Shown piece after piece: positions 63,646-64,000 of a stretch of DNA of 64,000 nucleotides. The notes under the pieces are model-generated. The model worked only from the letters and a program-made list of their open reading frames with translations, did not search any database and was not told where the DNA came from. The stretch is from Flavobacterium arcticum. GTDB taxonomy: Bacteria > Bacteroidota > Bacteroidia > Flavobacteriales > Flavobacteriaceae. Numbering within the stretch: the first letter of the stretch is position 1; each line of letters opens with the position of its first letter. The stretch covers positions 1,548,501 to 1,612,500 of the forward strand of contig NZ_CP031188.1 in NCBI RefSeq assembly GCF_003344925.1, written 5' to 3'. The position numbers were made by a program, and so were the translations under genes.

Positions 63646-64000
63646 TTATTTTCTATAAGGCTCAAGTGCTTTTTTAGTAGCGTCAGATAGTACTAGTTTA
63701 CCTGATATTGCAGCTCTATCGGCAAGTAATGTGTTCCATGTTTCTGTGCCTTCCCATAATACTTTTTTCATTGCTTGCAATGCTTCGGGGTTATAGCCTG
63801 CCAGCTTGCTTGTAAGAATATCAATTTCTTTATCAAGATCTTCTACATTGTCAAATACTTTGGCATACAATCCTTTTTCTTTTGCCCAATAGGCATTTTT
63901 CCACTCATCGGCAGCAATAGTCATTTCGGCAAGAGCAGCAACGCCCATTTTTCGTTCTACGGCAGGTGCAATTACAAATGGTCCTATACCTATGGTAAAT
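63646..64000 (-). CDS. Enoyl-CoA hydratase/isomerase family protein, C-terminal part
   Basis: The minus-strand frame is open to the window edge, so the N-terminal part lies beyond base 64000. The visible 117 residues read IGIGPFVIAPAVERKMGVAALAEMTIAADEW (in two runs, IGIGPFVIAPAVERK and MGVAALAEMTIAADEW), then AKEKGLYAKVFDNVEDLDKEI and the crotonase C-terminal helix NPEALQAMKKVLW. This is the second half of a crotonase fold as found in enoyl-CoA hydratases; the catalytic Glu region is at the edge and cannot be judged. Fatty acid or amino acid degradation is the likely role. Confidence 0.82.
   Translation of the reverse strand, partial: FTIGIGPFVIAPAVERKMGVAALAEMTIAADEWKNAYWAKEKGLYAKVFDNVEDLDKEIDILTSKLAGYNPEALQAMKKVLWEGTETWNTLLADRAAISGKLVLSDATKKALEPYRK

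Noticed and set aside
1..64000. tRNA or rRNA genes
   Set aside because: Looked for cloverleaf-like and rRNA-like stretches in the larger gaps and saw none that I could support.

Overview
The window reads as chromosomal DNA of a flavobacterium (Bacteroidota, Flavobacteriaceae, Flavobacterium or a close relative). It is AT-rich. Start codons lack clear Shine-Dalgarno sequences, and many genes have a Bacteroidota -7 box (TAnnTTTG) just upstream. Several large secreted proteins carry or resemble type IX secretion (T9SS) cargo. Core genes include a mevalonate-pathway HMG-CoA synthase, a three-subunit succinate dehydrogenase and an AddA/AddB-like pair. I see no rRNA, tRNA, CRISPR array, transposase or recognisable prophage.

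Layout. 1-7.4 kb: the C-terminal end of an AddA-like helicase-nuclease, a four-helix-bundle protein with a probably frameshifted tail, kbl, an OmpA/TSP3 outer-membrane protein, a small secreted protein and an AddB-like nuclease. 7.5-9.9 kb: four small lipoproteins in tandem, three of which share a previously unnamed (to me) twin C-x6-C domain. 9.9-18.3 kb: an alpha/beta hydrolase, a BspA-type LRR T9SS protein, a DUF305 membrane protein, an aminopeptidase P, mvaS, a ChaN-like protein and two orphans. 18.3-22.1 kb: sdhCAB. 22.4-24.4 kb: a 659-residue protein with about 29 YadA-head repeats and no signal peptide. 24.5-32.3 kb: an omega-amidase, an Ig-like lipoprotein, comF, glyS, two orphans, thiL and a YoaK-type membrane protein.

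32.3-33.0 kb is a gene-free repeat island (about 248-bp tandem units containing a 31-bp element that recurs elsewhere in the window). It is followed by a two-gene unit, a Panacea (DUF4065) protein and a small membrane protein, which is a candidate toxin-antitoxin or defence pair. 34-41 kb: lepA, a 1062-residue T9SS cargo with a small C-terminal-anchor protein, and dusB. 41-42 kb: a CBS-pair protein ending in a HEPN-type R-x4-H motif. 42.3-49.5 kb: MATE transporter, FtsX-like permease, rbfA, mce, a fatty acid hydroxylase/sterol desaturase, and a NmrA/membrane/AraC group. 49.7-53.4 kb: an internally duplicated 546-residue orphan and a DNA-repair pair (TIGR03915 family plus radical SAM). 53.9-63.6 kb: a 1964-residue choice-of-anchor L protein with 17 repeats and an abruptly changed, apparently truncated end, then queD, a 2OG-Fe(II) oxygenase and another T9SS type A protein. 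The window ends inside an enoyl-CoA hydratase-family gene.

Most of the window is ordinary flavobacterial core genome. The best leads for something undescribed are the Panacea/membrane pair, the twin C-x6-C lipoprotein cluster, the CBS-HEPN protein, the signal-less YadA-head fibre, the duplicated orphan at 49.7 kb and the mosaic 3' end of the giant adhesin-like gene. All calls were made by reading the sequence and from memory of protein families; no database search was run.
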